From the NCBI GenBank assembly GCA_018676675.1, contig JABHEG010000066.1:1-64000 (forward strand): a DNA stretch of 64,000 nucleotides. Direction: 5' to 3'. The notes under the pieces were generated by a model. The model was not told where the DNA came from and searched no databases. It worked only from the letters and a program-made list of their open reading frames with translations. The stretch comes from Lentisphaerota bacterium (GTDB taxonomy: Bacteria > Verrucomicrobiota > Lentisphaeria > Oligosphaerales > JABHEG01). Within the stretch, counting starts at the first letter, position 1. Every line of letters starts with the position of its first letter. Made by a program: the position numbers and the translations under genes. Shown piece by piece: positions 17,501 through 26,896 of the stretch.

Positions 17501-18731
17501 CCACGTGCCCATACACGCGGTTCCCGGCCTTGGCCAGCGCCTCGCTCCTACCTTTCCATTGCGTCTTGTGCTCCCAGAGAAGTGGCGGCTTCCATTTCCG
17601 GAAGGTCCCCACCTTCATGCCGGAATCTTCCTGCACTTCCGGACGTTCGGCGTGGGCAATGTCGTAAGCGTAGAAGGCACCCGCGTGAGAGGCGTAGGCG
17701 AGTCCACCGTCGAAGGCCGAGGACGCGTCGCAGCCTTTGGCAAGTTTGTATGGGAAATAGGGTGATTCGTAGCCGTCTCTGCCCCTACCCGGACTGTCAG
17801 GTCCTTTCGGCCCCGTTCCCGCCCATTTGCTGCCGGCCTCTCGAAAGTCATAGAGATCCACGACGCCGGTCTTGCCCACGAAGAGGGTGTCCCCGCCGGC
17901 CGTCACACGGCTGTCACCGTTACGGTAACCCTGCGCATAGTAGATGATTCGTCCGGTTTCCAGCTCAAGCCCGGCCGGCATGGAGCGTCCGTTGGGAACG
18001 ACCAGGCGGTTCGCCGCAATCAGGAAGTGGCCCTGCGGCGAAAGCCCGACATCATGTTTGCGCTCGTGGTCGATCCGGACATTCTCAATGTGATTGAGGT
18101 CACGGTTGACCCACTTGACGGCGCCGGTTCCTGCATCGAGCGCATAGTAGAAGACACCGAAGACCGGCCAGATGCCGGCGCCAAAGTAGAGGACGCCGTC
18201 CTTGACCACGGGGCCGCCTCGGACCGGCCAGAAGGAAATCAGATGGCCATTCCCCAGGAGGCGCTTGTCGGGGCGTTCCCTCGGCGCTCCGCGGAACCGC
18301 CACAGTAACCGGCCCGACGCCGAATCCAGGCAGTAGAGGCATCCGTCGTCTGAACCGACAAACACCCTGTCCTTCCAGCAAACCGGCGCGCAGCGGATGG
18401 GCCCCTCCGTGAAATACGTCCACTGCTCCGCACCGGAATCCGTATCATAGGCTGCAACACTCCCGTTGACGGGAGAGGCAAGAAAAAGCTGCTTACCCAT
18501 CACCACCGGCTCGTAGGACGCGTCGAAATCAAGCCGTCGTTTGCGTTCGAGCGGCCACGCCTTGTGCATGGGAGGCAGCTTCAGCGACCAGAGCAAGACG
18601 GGATTGTCAACAACACCATCAGGGGATGCGGCGCTGCGCTCGACATCGTGCCGCCACATCGGCCAGTCACCGCCACAGAGCGACACCTGGGATGCCGCAA
18701 GAAGGAGGACGCCAAGGAGACAGGTTCTCAT
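14505..18731 (-). CDS. Secreted PQQ-like beta-propeller / SAM-methyltransferase-like / propeller fusion
   Basis: The protein is 1408 aa from ATG 18731; upstream in-frame ATGs at 18746 and 18755 also exist and no clear ribosome site decides. A signal peptide (MRTCLLGVLLLAASQVSL) is followed by DWPMWRHDVERSA, a usual opening of quinoprotein/BamB-like propellers. Propeller 1 spans about residues 25-470. Residues about 480-640 look like a Rossmann methyltransferase (VQGIGSGRLIEALI, then ILAVDADREKV). Propeller 2 follows to about 1070. The C-terminus (about 1255-1408) resembles a jelly-roll carbohydrate-binding domain. An exported methyltransferase domain would lack cytosolic SAM, so it may be a structural relic or ligand-binding module. 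Function is unknown. Confidence 0.82.
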   Translation of the reverse strand: MRTCLLGVLLLAASQVSLCGGDWPMWRHDVERSAASPDGVVDNPVLLWSLKLPPMHKAWPLERKRRLDFDASYEPVVMGKQLFLASPVNGSVAAYDTDSGAEQWTYFTEGPIRCAPVCWKDRVFVGSDDGCLYCLDSASGRLLWRFRGAPRERPDKRLLGNGHLISFWPVRGGPVVKDGVLYFGAGIWPVFGVFYYALDAGTGAVKWVNRDLNHIENVRIDHERKHDVGLSPQGHFLIAANRLVVPNGRSMPAGLELETGRIIYYAQGYRNGDSRVTAGGDTLFVGKTGVVDLYDFREAGSKWAGTGPKGPDSPGRGRDGYESPYFPYKLAKGCDASSAFDGGLAYASHAGAFYAYDIAHAERPEVQEDSGMKVGTFRKWKPPLLWEHKTQWKGRSEALAKAGNRVYGHVGSTLVALENLEAVPRVAWSCSLDGTPSSIIAADDKLFVATVEGMIHCLGKGPPVPKAAVAVSETVEQEDTWQAKAAELVKTTGVRSGYCIVQGIGSGRLIEALIRQTGLTILAVDADREKVRALQQRLAATGLLGSRAELFVGRPFEFGFPPYIASLVISERGLTAEELGAVDLHRTFHSLRPYGGTLVLELPGDAEGFGQKVEAAKLPKAAVRQDGNDLLVVREGALPGSDQWTHEPANAARTFFSRDDRVRAPLGFLWFGDENGFVQYNDYGLGAKPQINGGRLFALHQRAKKLFAYDVYTGRPLWTAPMGTPLARAASMDDGVYLASNGKCVVYDPETGDVLGTMTFDADGKAPHVKDIRVDGDVVLIAFSEEKTRAIDHGYWDSTYLACFDRKSRAELWRRQAKDRFNNASLAIGDGIVFCVDSVSMAKTARWLKRTDGKKETESVLYAVDARSGAELWTARMRTLYASYGPSGWTSIRGKDDWVGYSADTGIVLFGRSGKAGAYKAKTGTPIWRDKKVGMAPVIIRDDNTFLTQGFSALGRDVGYAYDLLTGEPGEGGPLGRRIGCNYAVASRHLVMSRDATVSYTDVESEKVYHLRGTRSGCSASLVAADGVLNVPNFAGTCVCNYPIVTSFAMITMPEVAEWSGEPVSVTAPPATIHKGGFVRLGPIRHRNVKLPELLQQIQDGAIDPVQKWELNDNSVFEWVAHDPERRTDGNTFKVKLYGDDDHYFVVQTDIRSHRDRELDVVAGPDTVHGVFLNHRDIKGKGTVHLTAGVNRLAMLVSGGQTVFLRPADPAALEAGSIRFEAPAPAGEAVAMYSPPAGKQQKLRLLRGWRVRITSKLPKAKTMHTAHPDPGMSVAARAAVQTAFDDTAWETVDVPKAFENYGKQWADVDGEVVYRLTVDIPEAWAGKALLLSFGAIDDFDETFWNGRSVGKTDKSVPFFYSVKRQYAIPASQVKAGRNVIAVRMFDRFGSGGMMGPADKIYVELEDAE

Positions 18732-19026
18732 AGGGGGATTAGGCATTATGCACACGTCCGCATAAAGACAATGAGGGATAGGACCTGTTCGGGTGTGGCA
18801 GAAAAGTAGCTGAGCAGAGGCGCAAATGCCAGTGTAGAACGACCGGATCCGGGGTCACCTATGGTCGCAGACGCCGGGGAACTCAACGCGCGACGGACGG
18901 GCCATGCAGCAGCTCCTCCTGATCCGGCTTCACATTGCCAGCGGAAAACGGCCCAATCAGGGCGCAAGAAGCACATCGGACGACTGCCCCCAAGTTCCCG
19001 AACGCTGCCACATGAGCTGATTCCGC

Positions 19027-22000
19027 TTACTCCACCAACAACATGACCGGCCACAGGTGAGGCTTCATGTGGCAGGACGTGCCGGGCGGGGTCAGGGTCA
19101 GAGAGGTCTCGATGCCTTTCCCGTCGTCGTCGCTGAGGAACAGAGCGAAGCCGACGACGGTCCCGGCCTGCAACCGCACGGGTTGAATGAAGCGCGCCGG
19201 GAAGGCGATCTCGTAGACATAGCCGCCAGGGACCTCACGGAAGGCCGTCGCAATTCCCGGTTCGAGTTGGCGATTCTTCAGTCCGTAGACGCCGCCGGTG
19301 AGTTGTTCTTCCGGCGTGACCATACGCCAGGGGGTTGCAGTGTCCAGTGCGGCAGGATCGCGACAGAAATCGTAATTGTAATCGTTGCTGTCATATCCCT
19401 CGGTTGCGCGTGAGCGTGCGTCGCAGCAGGTGTCGATGTAGACCTGCAAGCAGTCGTTGTTCCAGTTGTTGGGCCCGCCACCCTTGGCGCAGGACAAGGT
19501 CTCGTCCGTGACACAAACGGCGAGATACAGGTTCTGATCGTCCCAGGCCATCCTGAAGGTGGCTGAGAAGGGGAGCATGCCTTCCTGCTGGTCCGCCTGC
19601 TTCGGGGCCTTCCCGTAGTCGTAGACACTGCTGATCGCGATTTCGGGTGTGGCGCCCCAATCGGCAAGGTCGCCGTCAACAACAAGGCGGGACGCGGGCC
19701 GTCTATTGACGGCGAAGCCGCGGAAGGAAACGTCGGTTTCCACGAACGAACCGTCGTGACCCGTGATGTGCACGGGCAAACGCAGCTCGGAGATGTGCGC
19801 GGACGACAAGACGGCGGGGAGCGGTACTCGCAGCGCGAACCGTTCCTTGACGGCAAGCTCGAGCGCTTGGGTCAGAGGCGCGTCCTGAACGCGGACGACA
19901 GCTTTCCCCCGGAACGGCCGAGTCAGCAGGTTGCGGAACTGGATCTCTACATCCCCCATACCGGTCGGCTTCGCGGTTATGTCCAGCGGCGCCACGGCAT
20001 CCCCCACGAGAGTGGCCGTGTTGAGTGACTGACAGAGACTCTCCAGCGTCCCCGGGCGGCCGCGAATGAACAGGGGAAAAGGCGAGACGGGCACGCGACA
20101 CGCCCCATCATCGTGAACAGCGACCGATCGCGGCGCTTCCATGAGGTCGAAGAACTCGGGCATGGCGCCTGCAAACCGGATGAGAGCAACCGGGGGCGGC
20201 TCATCCCCTCGGTCGACTCGGGCGCGGTGTGACCACAGCGCGGCAACAGGACGGCCGCGTTCATCCTCGAAAACGTAGCCCCGTACCTGAGGTGCAAACC
20301 GGATATCTCGCCTGAAAGAGGCGTTCCCCAGCAGGCGCCCAAGCGTATTCGGTATCTTCTGGAACGCGAACGGCGCCAGGTCGACATCCAGGAACATCAG
20401 GGCCCAATGACCGTCGAAGCACTTCACCTGTTCCTGGTGCTTTAGACCGACCAGCCAGTACCGGGCGTAATAGGCAGCACAGATGCGTTCGCCCCAACCC
20501 ATGTGGTAGGATACAGGCCCGATCCGGCAGTGCTTAGAAGCGCCCCGGTGGGCATTGAGCCCCCACGCCGGGATGACGTACGAATGGTGGTAGATGCCCT
20601 CGTTCCAGTAAACGGGGATCTCGCCCCAGCCGTGCTTGGCGAGCATGCTGCGCAGGACGGTCGCATCGTCGTCCAAGTCCGGATTCTCCGGCAGGGCGCG
20701 GTACGGATGAATGCCCACACCGTCGAAACGAACACCGGTGCCGAGGGCTCGGACATAGCGATCGAGCAGGTCGATGCCGTTCCCCGGGGACATGTTGCAT
20801 GGTCCGCCGACTGCCAGGAATCTCGCCTGCGGATTCGCTCGTTTGACGCCGCGACGGCAGGCAAGAATGAGCTTGGCAAAATCCGGGATGTTGTGAGGCA
20901 CCAGAGACGCGCCCTTGACGCCATGCGCTCTGTACCGAGGGGCGGATTCACCCGCGAACCACCACATGTCGATCCAAGGCAGGCTCTTGGCTTTCAAGTA
21001 GGACGCTTCCTCGACAGCCTGCTCCACTTCCGCAGTGACGTGCGTCAGCTTGAGGAGACCGGGAACCAAGCGCTGTCCTTCGACCTGGATGCAGCCGTTG
21101 CTCACGTCGTTCATGATGGCCGTGCCCATGGACTCCATTCCGTAGCGCCGCATCAGGTCCATTTCCTCTTCGGGGAAGTCCCTGGTGATTGCGGTCTGGC
21201 TCCCGATGCCCATGGCGCGACCGCGCTCAAAGATGGCTTCGCGGCACGGCCACTTCGGGAGCGTGACGCTGGTAAGGGCCTTGTTCCGGTGCCTGTTGTC
21301 GAGAGGGGGCATGATCGCGATGCGGGAGAAGATCGTGTCGCTGAATCCATCGCGCAGGGCGACATCAGCGCGGACAACGAACACCCCCCGGGGCAGTCGT
21401 CGGTCCAACGGCAGTGGGATGTCGGCCTGCCCCCCGCCGTCGATGGTGAACGCAAACTCACCGCGCCAGACTGTCCGATAGAAGAAGTCCTCAACAGAGA
21501 CAGCCACCTCGCCGGTCGTCCCCGGACGTCCCGCTAGGTGTAGACGGCACGCCATGCGCTCTCCCGGCGCAAACACACTGCCGGGCCGAGAGGATACAAC
21601 AGACGCAGCAAACGGCTTCTCCGTGTAATCTGTCATGCCGCCTTCCTCCAACTGAAGGCCATCCACCCAGACAGTGCCCTGCCCGGAGGCATCGTCACCG
21701 TAATAGGCTCCCCGCAGGCCAATGCTGATTCCCGCGTTCGGGGCTGTGAAGGAGAAGCTGTACCGGTCCCATGCGGTCGTGACGTTCGTCTGTGAAACGA
21801 GCGGGAAGACCGGCCAGTCTGCACTGATCCCTCTGACCGTGAGCCGCAGCCCGGGCAAGTCGCCCCTGGCATAGCAGCTGAAGGTGTATGTCCTGCCCTC
21901 AACGACCGGGATGGCGAAGCTGGCGAGACCGTGCGGGTAACCCATGCCTTTCACGGCCCTAATCCGCAGACTTCGCTTGCCGCGGTAGGCCTGTCGGTCA

Positions 22001-23025
22001 TCCACGGTGTACAGATCTGCAGGTCCATTCTCATAGTACAGCCCGTGCATGGCATACTGGTAATGGTAGAGTCCGGCCTCGAATGACGGGTTCTGGATCA
22101 GATTCCGGCACAGTCCGTAGTTCGGCACGTGCAGACGATCGCTCTTCCAGAAGTCGATCCCGTTGTGGGCGTCTGCCGAATCGGTCCGTGCAGCCGCACT
22201 GATGGTGCGCAAGTCCAGAACGAGGGAGATCTCACGTTGCGCGTCGGCCTCGACGCTCAGGTAGACCATCTGCCCCTCCCAGTTGTCCTTGAGCTCTTCC
22301 CTGATGGTCAGCGCTCGCTTCCGCAGCAACGCCATGTCGAAGGTCGCCTCGGGATCGCCTGGCGCAAAACGCAATCGCCGCACATTACTGCTGGCGAAGA
22401 GGACGGCATTGGTCTGCGACGGAGCACTCCCCGCCGTGAATGCGTACTCTCGATCGTCGATACTGAACCGGCGGTCAGCGCAAACAGCGAACGGCAACTT
22501 GAACAGCAGCATCGCGCTGCTGACAAGCGATGCCCCGGCTGCCGGGACGGACAAGGCACAATCGAGCCGGATGCGACCGTCGGGCAGGACGGTCACGTTC
22601 TGCCGCCACGTTCCCATGGCGCCGTGCTGATCAAGGGGGACCTGCCCCTCATAGGTGAAAGCGCCTGGTTCCTTCCCGGAAGTGAGCGCTCCGTCTCTGA
22701 ATGACGTCGATGGGATGACATTGACTGAGTATGCCGTCCGGACACAGGGCAGGACCGCCGCCAGTTCCCCGCCGCCGGACACGAGGGACAGCCGGGAACT
22801 GTTGTCGATAATCAATCCCTTGTCACCGAAGAAGATCCCGTTCCCCCTGACGACCGGCGTCTTGACCACGACCGACGCCCGCGCGGCGGCGCGGTTGACC
22901 GCGAAAGGCGCCGGCGGCGGCGACAGCGCCTGCACGTTGGCCGCGCGCATCTCTCGGTTCGGAGCGCTGAGAAGAAGCAGCGTCGACAAGACGACCGTGC
23001 TCAAGCGTGGCCCCAGAGAATTCAC
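19027..23025 (-). CDS. Large secreted glycosidase-like protein with N-terminal CBM4/9-like and C-terminal CBM9-like domains
   Basis: The protein is 1332 aa from GTG 23025, which directly precedes a signal peptide (NSLGPRLSTVVLSTLLLLSA). ATG 23130 with a GAAGGGA ribosome site would add 35 residues and is a real alternative. In order: a beta-rich region; a CBM4/9-like jelly roll (NLIQNPSFEAGLYHYQY, later VWVDGLQLEEGG); a TIM-barrel-like region with candidate acid and nucleophile in WFAGESAP and VYWNEGIY; and a C-terminal CBM9/DOMON-like domain (AWDDQNLYLAVCVTDE). The barrel resembles GH39/GH10-type clan A enzymes, but no exact family is claimed. It is probably an extracellular polysaccharide hydrolase. 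Confidence 0.8.
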   Translation of the reverse strand: MNSLGPRLSTVVLSTLLLLSAPNREMRAANVQALSPPPAPFAVNRAAARASVVVKTPVVRGNGIFFGDKGLIIDNSSRLSLVSGGGELAAVLPCVRTAYSVNVIPSTSFRDGALTSGKEPGAFTYEGQVPLDQHGAMGTWRQNVTVLPDGRIRLDCALSVPAAGASLVSSAMLLFKLPFAVCADRRFSIDDREYAFTAGSAPSQTNAVLFASSNVRRLRFAPGDPEATFDMALLRKRALTIREELKDNWEGQMVYLSVEADAQREISLVLDLRTISAAARTDSADAHNGIDFWKSDRLHVPNYGLCRNLIQNPSFEAGLYHYQYAMHGLYYENGPADLYTVDDRQAYRGKRSLRIRAVKGMGYPHGLASFAIPVVEGRTYTFSCYARGDLPGLRLTVRGISADWPVFPLVSQTNVTTAWDRYSFSFTAPNAGISIGLRGAYYGDDASGQGTVWVDGLQLEEGGMTDYTEKPFAASVVSSRPGSVFAPGERMACRLHLAGRPGTTGEVAVSVEDFFYRTVWRGEFAFTIDGGGQADIPLPLDRRLPRGVFVVRADVALRDGFSDTIFSRIAIMPPLDNRHRNKALTSVTLPKWPCREAIFERGRAMGIGSQTAITRDFPEEEMDLMRRYGMESMGTAIMNDVSNGCIQVEGQRLVPGLLKLTHVTAEVEQAVEEASYLKAKSLPWIDMWWFAGESAPRYRAHGVKGASLVPHNIPDFAKLILACRRGVKRANPQARFLAVGGPCNMSPGNGIDLLDRYVRALGTGVRFDGVGIHPYRALPENPDLDDDATVLRSMLAKHGWGEIPVYWNEGIYHHSYVIPAWGLNAHRGASKHCRIGPVSYHMGWGERICAAYYARYWLVGLKHQEQVKCFDGHWALMFLDVDLAPFAFQKIPNTLGRLLGNASFRRDIRFAPQVRGYVFEDERGRPVAALWSHRARVDRGDEPPPVALIRFAGAMPEFFDLMEAPRSVAVHDDGACRVPVSPFPLFIRGRPGTLESLCQSLNTATLVGDAVAPLDITAKPTGMGDVEIQFRNLLTRPFRGKAVVRVQDAPLTQALELAVKERFALRVPLPAVLSSAHISELRLPVHITGHDGSFVETDVSFRGFAVNRRPASRLVVDGDLADWGATPEIAISSVYDYGKAPKQADQQEGMLPFSATFRMAWDDQNLYLAVCVTDETLSCAKGGGPNNWNNDCLQVYIDTCCDARSRATEGYDSNDYNYDFCRDPAALDTATPWRMVTPEEQLTGGVYGLKNRQLEPGIATAFREVPGGYVYEIAFPARFIQPVRLQAGTVVGFALFLSDDDGKGIETSLTLTPPGTSCHMKPHLWPVMLLVE

Positions 23026-23215
23026 GCGCTGTATCCTCTCCAGATGAGGGCTCACTCCCGCGAATGAACGGATGACCCCAAGCGTTTCTCCGACATCAGT
23101 ACCGCGACCGGCTGGCAGGATCGAGCTCATTTCGTCAATCCCTTCAGGTGAATTCAGGGGCAGCAGTCAGCATTCGTTTCCTCATGTTCTATCGGTTCTG
23201 CGGAATGCCCCGGCC

Positions 23216-24250
23216 TCAGCCCATTGTGCGCAGATAGCTCACGACCCTGTACGTCTTGTCTCCGAGCGTTTCCCGCCGGCCGACGTTGCAGGATTGTCTG
23301 AACCCGTGTTTCTCCAAGAGGACGATCTTCTCATGTTCCGCAGCAAGAATTTCGGCCCTGACCTCGGCAATGCCCTTTACCTTGGCCGATTGGAGAATGC
23401 TCTCGATCAGGTCATCCGCTTTCGTTCGGAACGCCGGATGGACAAAAACATCGACCAGCGCAGAGCCGGGGTTGAGGCGATTCCCCTGATGGAGAAGCGT
23501 GCCGATCCCCATTACGCCGCCACCATCGGAAGCCAGCGCGAATAGGCCCCCGCCCTGATCAGCCGCCTTCTTCAGTAGTGTGTAAAAGGAGACGCATCTT
23601 GCCTGGCTCTGGTGGCTGGAAGAGAAGAGTCCGATCGGGTAGCAGACCGAGATCCAGTCGTTGGGCGTGCCGATCAGGTTCGCGATCCCGGGGATGTCGC
23701 CGTGCTGGATTTCCCGAATACGGGTGCTCTGTGCGGGATCAAAACACGCGCTGTCAAAATCTCCGGGAGCACCGACGGTATACCTCATCAGGCCTTCGGG
23801 ATAAGGCTGGAATCCCATGGCAAAATACATGTCGATTGCGGCCGGGTTGTTGCTACCGAGGAGCATCGCTTTCCCGCCGCTATTGATGAAATGCTGCAGC
23901 GCATGATCGCAGAGCTTTCTCGATATCCCCTTCCTTCGATAGTCGGGCCTCGTATACACCTCGCCGAGAACGCTGAGCTCGGGCGAGCTTGCCCCTGTGA
24001 GATACCAGCAGGAGGCGATGATCTGACGGTCAACTTCGGCGACAAAGAAAAAGTTGCGGCTGGTGTCCTCGAACATGCCTTTCAGCGTCGGGGTCAGGGG
24101 CACATCCGATTCCGGCCCGAAGAGCCCTTCCAGGAAATACCCGATGCTCATCCCATCGGGCGGGTCCGTGGGACAACCGGTGAAACTGAAGTGCACTTCA
24201 TGGTCGGGCCCATTCTCAAGCCCGGATTTTTCTACCAATTGGCGTGCCAT
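23216..24250 (-). CDS. Tandem GNAT-fold acetyltransferase
   Basis: The protein is 344 aa with no signal peptide. The first GNAT domain (about residues 60-155) has the acetyl-CoA pyrophosphate loop region VLGEVYTRPDYRRKGISRKL and a C-terminal AIDMYFAMGFQPY. The second (about 180-344) has ALVDVFVHPAFRTKADDLIES and VLLEKHGFRQ, with a weaker acetyl-CoA loop. The acetyl acceptor is unknown. The gene is divergent from the sialidase-like gene at 24460 with 209 bases between them, in which no other gene was seen. Confidence 0.85.
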   Translation of the reverse strand: MARQLVEKSGLENGPDHEVHFSFTGCPTDPPDGMSIGYFLEGLFGPESDVPLTPTLKGMFEDTSRNFFFVAEVDRQIIASCWYLTGASSPELSVLGEVYTRPDYRRKGISRKLCDHALQHFINSGGKAMLLGSNNPAAIDMYFAMGFQPYPEGLMRYTVGAPGDFDSACFDPAQSTRIREIQHGDIPGIANLIGTPNDWISVCYPIGLFSSSHQSQARCVSFYTLLKKAADQGGGLFALASDGGGVMGIGTLLHQGNRLNPGSALVDVFVHPAFRTKADDLIESILQSAKVKGIAEVRAEILAAEHEKIVLLEKHGFRQSCNVGRRETLGDKTYRVVSYLRTMG

Positions 24251-24459
24251 GCGAAGAGTGACCTATAGGAGATGGCTTTCCGGCCACGGCGAGGAAGATA
24301 ACGTCGGGGACACTGGGAGGCAACGTCCTGTGGGAATGGCCCTGCCAAGAACCCGCCTCGTGTTGCCCTCACGCCTCGGAACAGCTACCTTCTCACCATC
24401 ATCGTTGGGAAAGCAGTGCGCCTTCAGACCATCCCCCCGCAAGCCAAGGAGAGTGCAGC

Positions 24460-25533
24460 GTGTCCGGAACAGGCAAGATGACGTCGAGAGGCTACTGGAT
24501 CCACGAGACGGTCGAGGAGATCCCGGGTCTCAAGTCGGGTCCGTTCGTGCGCCTGGGAGACGGGCGTCTACTCACCGTTGAGGGCAACGCCTGCTGCGTC
24601 AGCGGAGATGAGGGGAAGACGTGGGACGAGCACCCCATCTTCGCTGATCCGGACTGCTTCGAGATCCGCGTAGAGCGAACGCTCGTTCGCACGCGAAGCG
24701 GTGCAATCGTCCTCTTTTTCGCCAACGACAAGGAGCGGGCAAATTGGGAGTGGCAGGAAGATCTGGCCGACTCGCCACGCGCGATGCTGCCCACCTATGC
24801 GGTACGCAGCCTGGACGAGGGGCGCACATGGCAGGATCTGCAGAAGCTGCACGACGATTGGACCGGGGCCAATCGAGACCTGATCGAGACCCGGGACGGC
24901 TGCATCGTGGCCAGCTCCATGATGATGCGTCACAACCCCGGTCGCCATGCCGTGGCCACCTACACCTCCCGGACCAACGGCTTCAACTGGATCCGCTCCA
25001 ATGTAATCGACCTGGGCGGCGTAGGGCACCACAGCGGCGTCACCGAGGCCACGGTCGAGCAGCTCGGCGACGGCCGGCTGTGGATGCTCATGCGCACCAA
25101 CTGGGGCGTGTTCTGGGAGGCGCATTCCGCCGACGAGGGCCTGTGCTGGCAGGGCTTCAGGCCCACGACCATAGACGCCAGCTCTGCGCCCGGTCTGCTC
25201 CAGCGGCTGCAGAGCGGTCGCCTCTTCCTGATCTGGAACCGTGCCCAGCCGGAGGGCAGGGACGACTACCCCCTGAGCGGGGGCGACGGCGTTTCCTCGG
25301 AAGTGGCCCACAGCAATCATCGGGGTGAGCTGTCGGTCATGCTGTCCGAGGACGACGGCGCTACGTGGACCCAGCCGGTGGTCATCGCCCGGGTGACCGA
25401 GGACAGCGAGGGCAAGTGCCTGTCCTACCCCCGAGTCTTCGAGGCCCGACCCGGAGAGATCTGGGTGACCACGACCTATGCCGGGTTTGGCGGCTACCTC
25501 AGCGTCCGGCTGTTCGAGAGGGACTTCGTGTAG
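24460..25533 (+). CDS. Cytosolic sialidase-like (BNR) beta-propeller protein
   Basis: The protein is 357 aa from GTG 24460, placed by AAGGAG upstream. Asp-boxes are SGDEGKTW, SLDEGRTW, SADEGLCW and SEDDGATW. The arrangement fits a six-bladed exo-sialidase-type propeller. No signal peptide is visible, so it probably acts inside the cell on imported sugars, unlike the exported pair at the left end of the window. Arg residues that could form the sialic-acid triad are present, but they cannot be assigned without a structure. The true substrate may be another glycan. Confidence 0.8.
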   Translation: MSGTGKMTSRGYWIHETVEEIPGLKSGPFVRLGDGRLLTVEGNACCVSGDEGKTWDEHPIFADPDCFEIRVERTLVRTRSGAIVLFFANDKERANWEWQEDLADSPRAMLPTYAVRSLDEGRTWQDLQKLHDDWTGANRDLIETRDGCIVASSMMMRHNPGRHAVATYTSRTNGFNWIRSNVIDLGGVGHHSGVTEATVEQLGDGRLWMLMRTNWGVFWEAHSADEGLCWQGFRPTTIDASSAPGLLQRLQSGRLFLIWNRAQPEGRDDYPLSGGDGVSSEVAHSNHRGELSVMLSEDDGATWTQPVVIARVTEDSEGKCLSYPRVFEARPGEIWVTTTYAGFGGYLSVRLFERDFV

Positions 25534-25679
25534 AGTGTGGCCTTACGGCCGGTGAGCGGCTCGCCCGTCTGCCGGGCCAGGTCGAAGGACGACGAACCGG
25601 AGGCGATCGCCCTCAACCCCGGAACAATGCAATCAAGTGCCTTCATAGTGACTGAATTTGGCCAATTTGGGTCATATTG

Positions 25680-26831
25680 TCAGTCCGCCCGGAGTTTCTC
25701 CAGCACGTCCCGGTCCCGGGGATTGACCGAGCCGTCCCCCCTGAGCCCTACGTTCAGAATCAGGTTGGCGCCCTGGCTGTGAGCGATGTTCTTCTGGAAG
25801 TGCACCTCTTCAACCGTGAGCCGCGGAGACGTCTCGTGGTGGATCCAACCGTTGTCCATGGTGTGCTCCGAGCCATCCCGCCACCGGGCCGCCTGGAGGG
25901 TAGTGGAGATCTCAGCCGGCTTGTATAGAGAACGGTCCATGAGAAGCAACGTGTTCTCACCGGCCACGTCGTTGGACAGTACCCGTTTGCGCTGGTGCTC
26001 CAGGCGCCGTTCCCAGCTCCTTTGCCGGTAGGGGGTGTCCCACTCAACCGGGTAGCGAAACAGGAAGAACTCGGGTGCGATGAAATCCTCATCTCCGGTG
26101 GCACCTGTTTTGAAGGAAATGAGGCACTGGGGCTGCAGTTCTCTGATAGAGGCATAGATCTCCGGGAGTTTGGTATACTGTTCCGGGTTCTTGTGACGCT
26201 TGCCGACTCCGTCAAACCAGATACCTGCAACCGGCCCATAGTTCGTCAGTAGTTCCTCCAGAACTGTTTGGTTGTGCTCCAGGTACAGATCATCCGTCCG
26301 TGACACGTCGGGCGGCACATACAAGAAAAGGCCCAGGCCCCGTTCATTGCAGGCTTCTGCCATTTCGGCCACCAGGTCACGGCCAATGATCTCAGGAGCA
26401 CTGAATCCACTCACTGATGTCCTGAACATATACAATCCACCCAAGTGTTTGGTGGTGAAATTGACGTATTTCATGCCCGCTCTGGTTGCCAGATCACACA
26501 GAGCTTCTGCATCGAAACGCTCAGCCGTGAACCGGGCAGCCAATTCGGCTTTGATCCCAAGACATCTTGTCCGGACAGCGTTCGGTAGGTCTAGCCCATC
26601 CAGCATCTCGGGAGAATGCTGCAGGGCACCCAGAGCATCTGCCTCATTACCTGCCATGTTTTCCAGGCCGATTCTCCCTTTGGGAAACAGGCTGGCCAGA
26701 GCATAATGAATGAACAACCCAAACTCAGCCTTGCGGAACCACTCCAATGCAGCCTTGTGGGGACTAACACTGTAGAGAGATGCATGGTCTTTCAGGAATG
26801 AAGGAACCGTCCCTGCAAAACGTGATGTCAT
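25680..26831 (-). CDS. GH29-like alpha-L-fucosidase family protein
   Basis: The protein is 383 aa with no signal peptide. GH29 landmarks are visible: WFRKAEFGLFIHYAL near the start, MKYVNFTTKHLGG (usually TTKHHDG), and GIWFDGVGK, whose Asp lies where GH29 enzymes have the nucleophile. The change from HHDG to HLGG removes a His/Asp pair that commonly lines the fucose pocket, so substrate range or activity may differ. It is the last gene of the long minus-strand cluster, 65 bases after the frameshifted pectate-lyase-like gene. With the sulfatases it suggests fucose-containing, sulfated glycans. Confidence 0.82.
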   Translation of the reverse strand: MTSRFAGTVPSFLKDHASLYSVSPHKAALEWFRKAEFGLFIHYALASLFPKGRIGLENMAGNEADALGALQHSPEMLDGLDLPNAVRTRCLGIKAELAARFTAERFDAEALCDLATRAGMKYVNFTTKHLGGLYMFRTSVSGFSAPEIIGRDLVAEMAEACNERGLGLFLYVPPDVSRTDDLYLEHNQTVLEELLTNYGPVAGIWFDGVGKRHKNPEQYTKLPEIYASIRELQPQCLISFKTGATGDEDFIAPEFFLFRYPVEWDTPYRQRSWERRLEHQRKRVLSNDVAGENTLLLMDRSLYKPAEISTTLQAARWRDGSEHTMDNGWIHHETSPRLTVEEVHFQKNIAHSQGANLILNVGLRGDGSVNPRDRDVLEKLRAD

Positions 26832-26896
26832 GGGAAGTCCTCTTGTTCTCTTGGTCCTTCTCTCAATCCTGCTCTTGATACTGTCTGTTCAGGACG

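Noticed and set aside
18746..19054. 102-codon minus-strand frame between the propeller and glycosidase genes
   Set aside because: No recognisable features; treated as non-coding spacer of about 295 bases from the chosen start.
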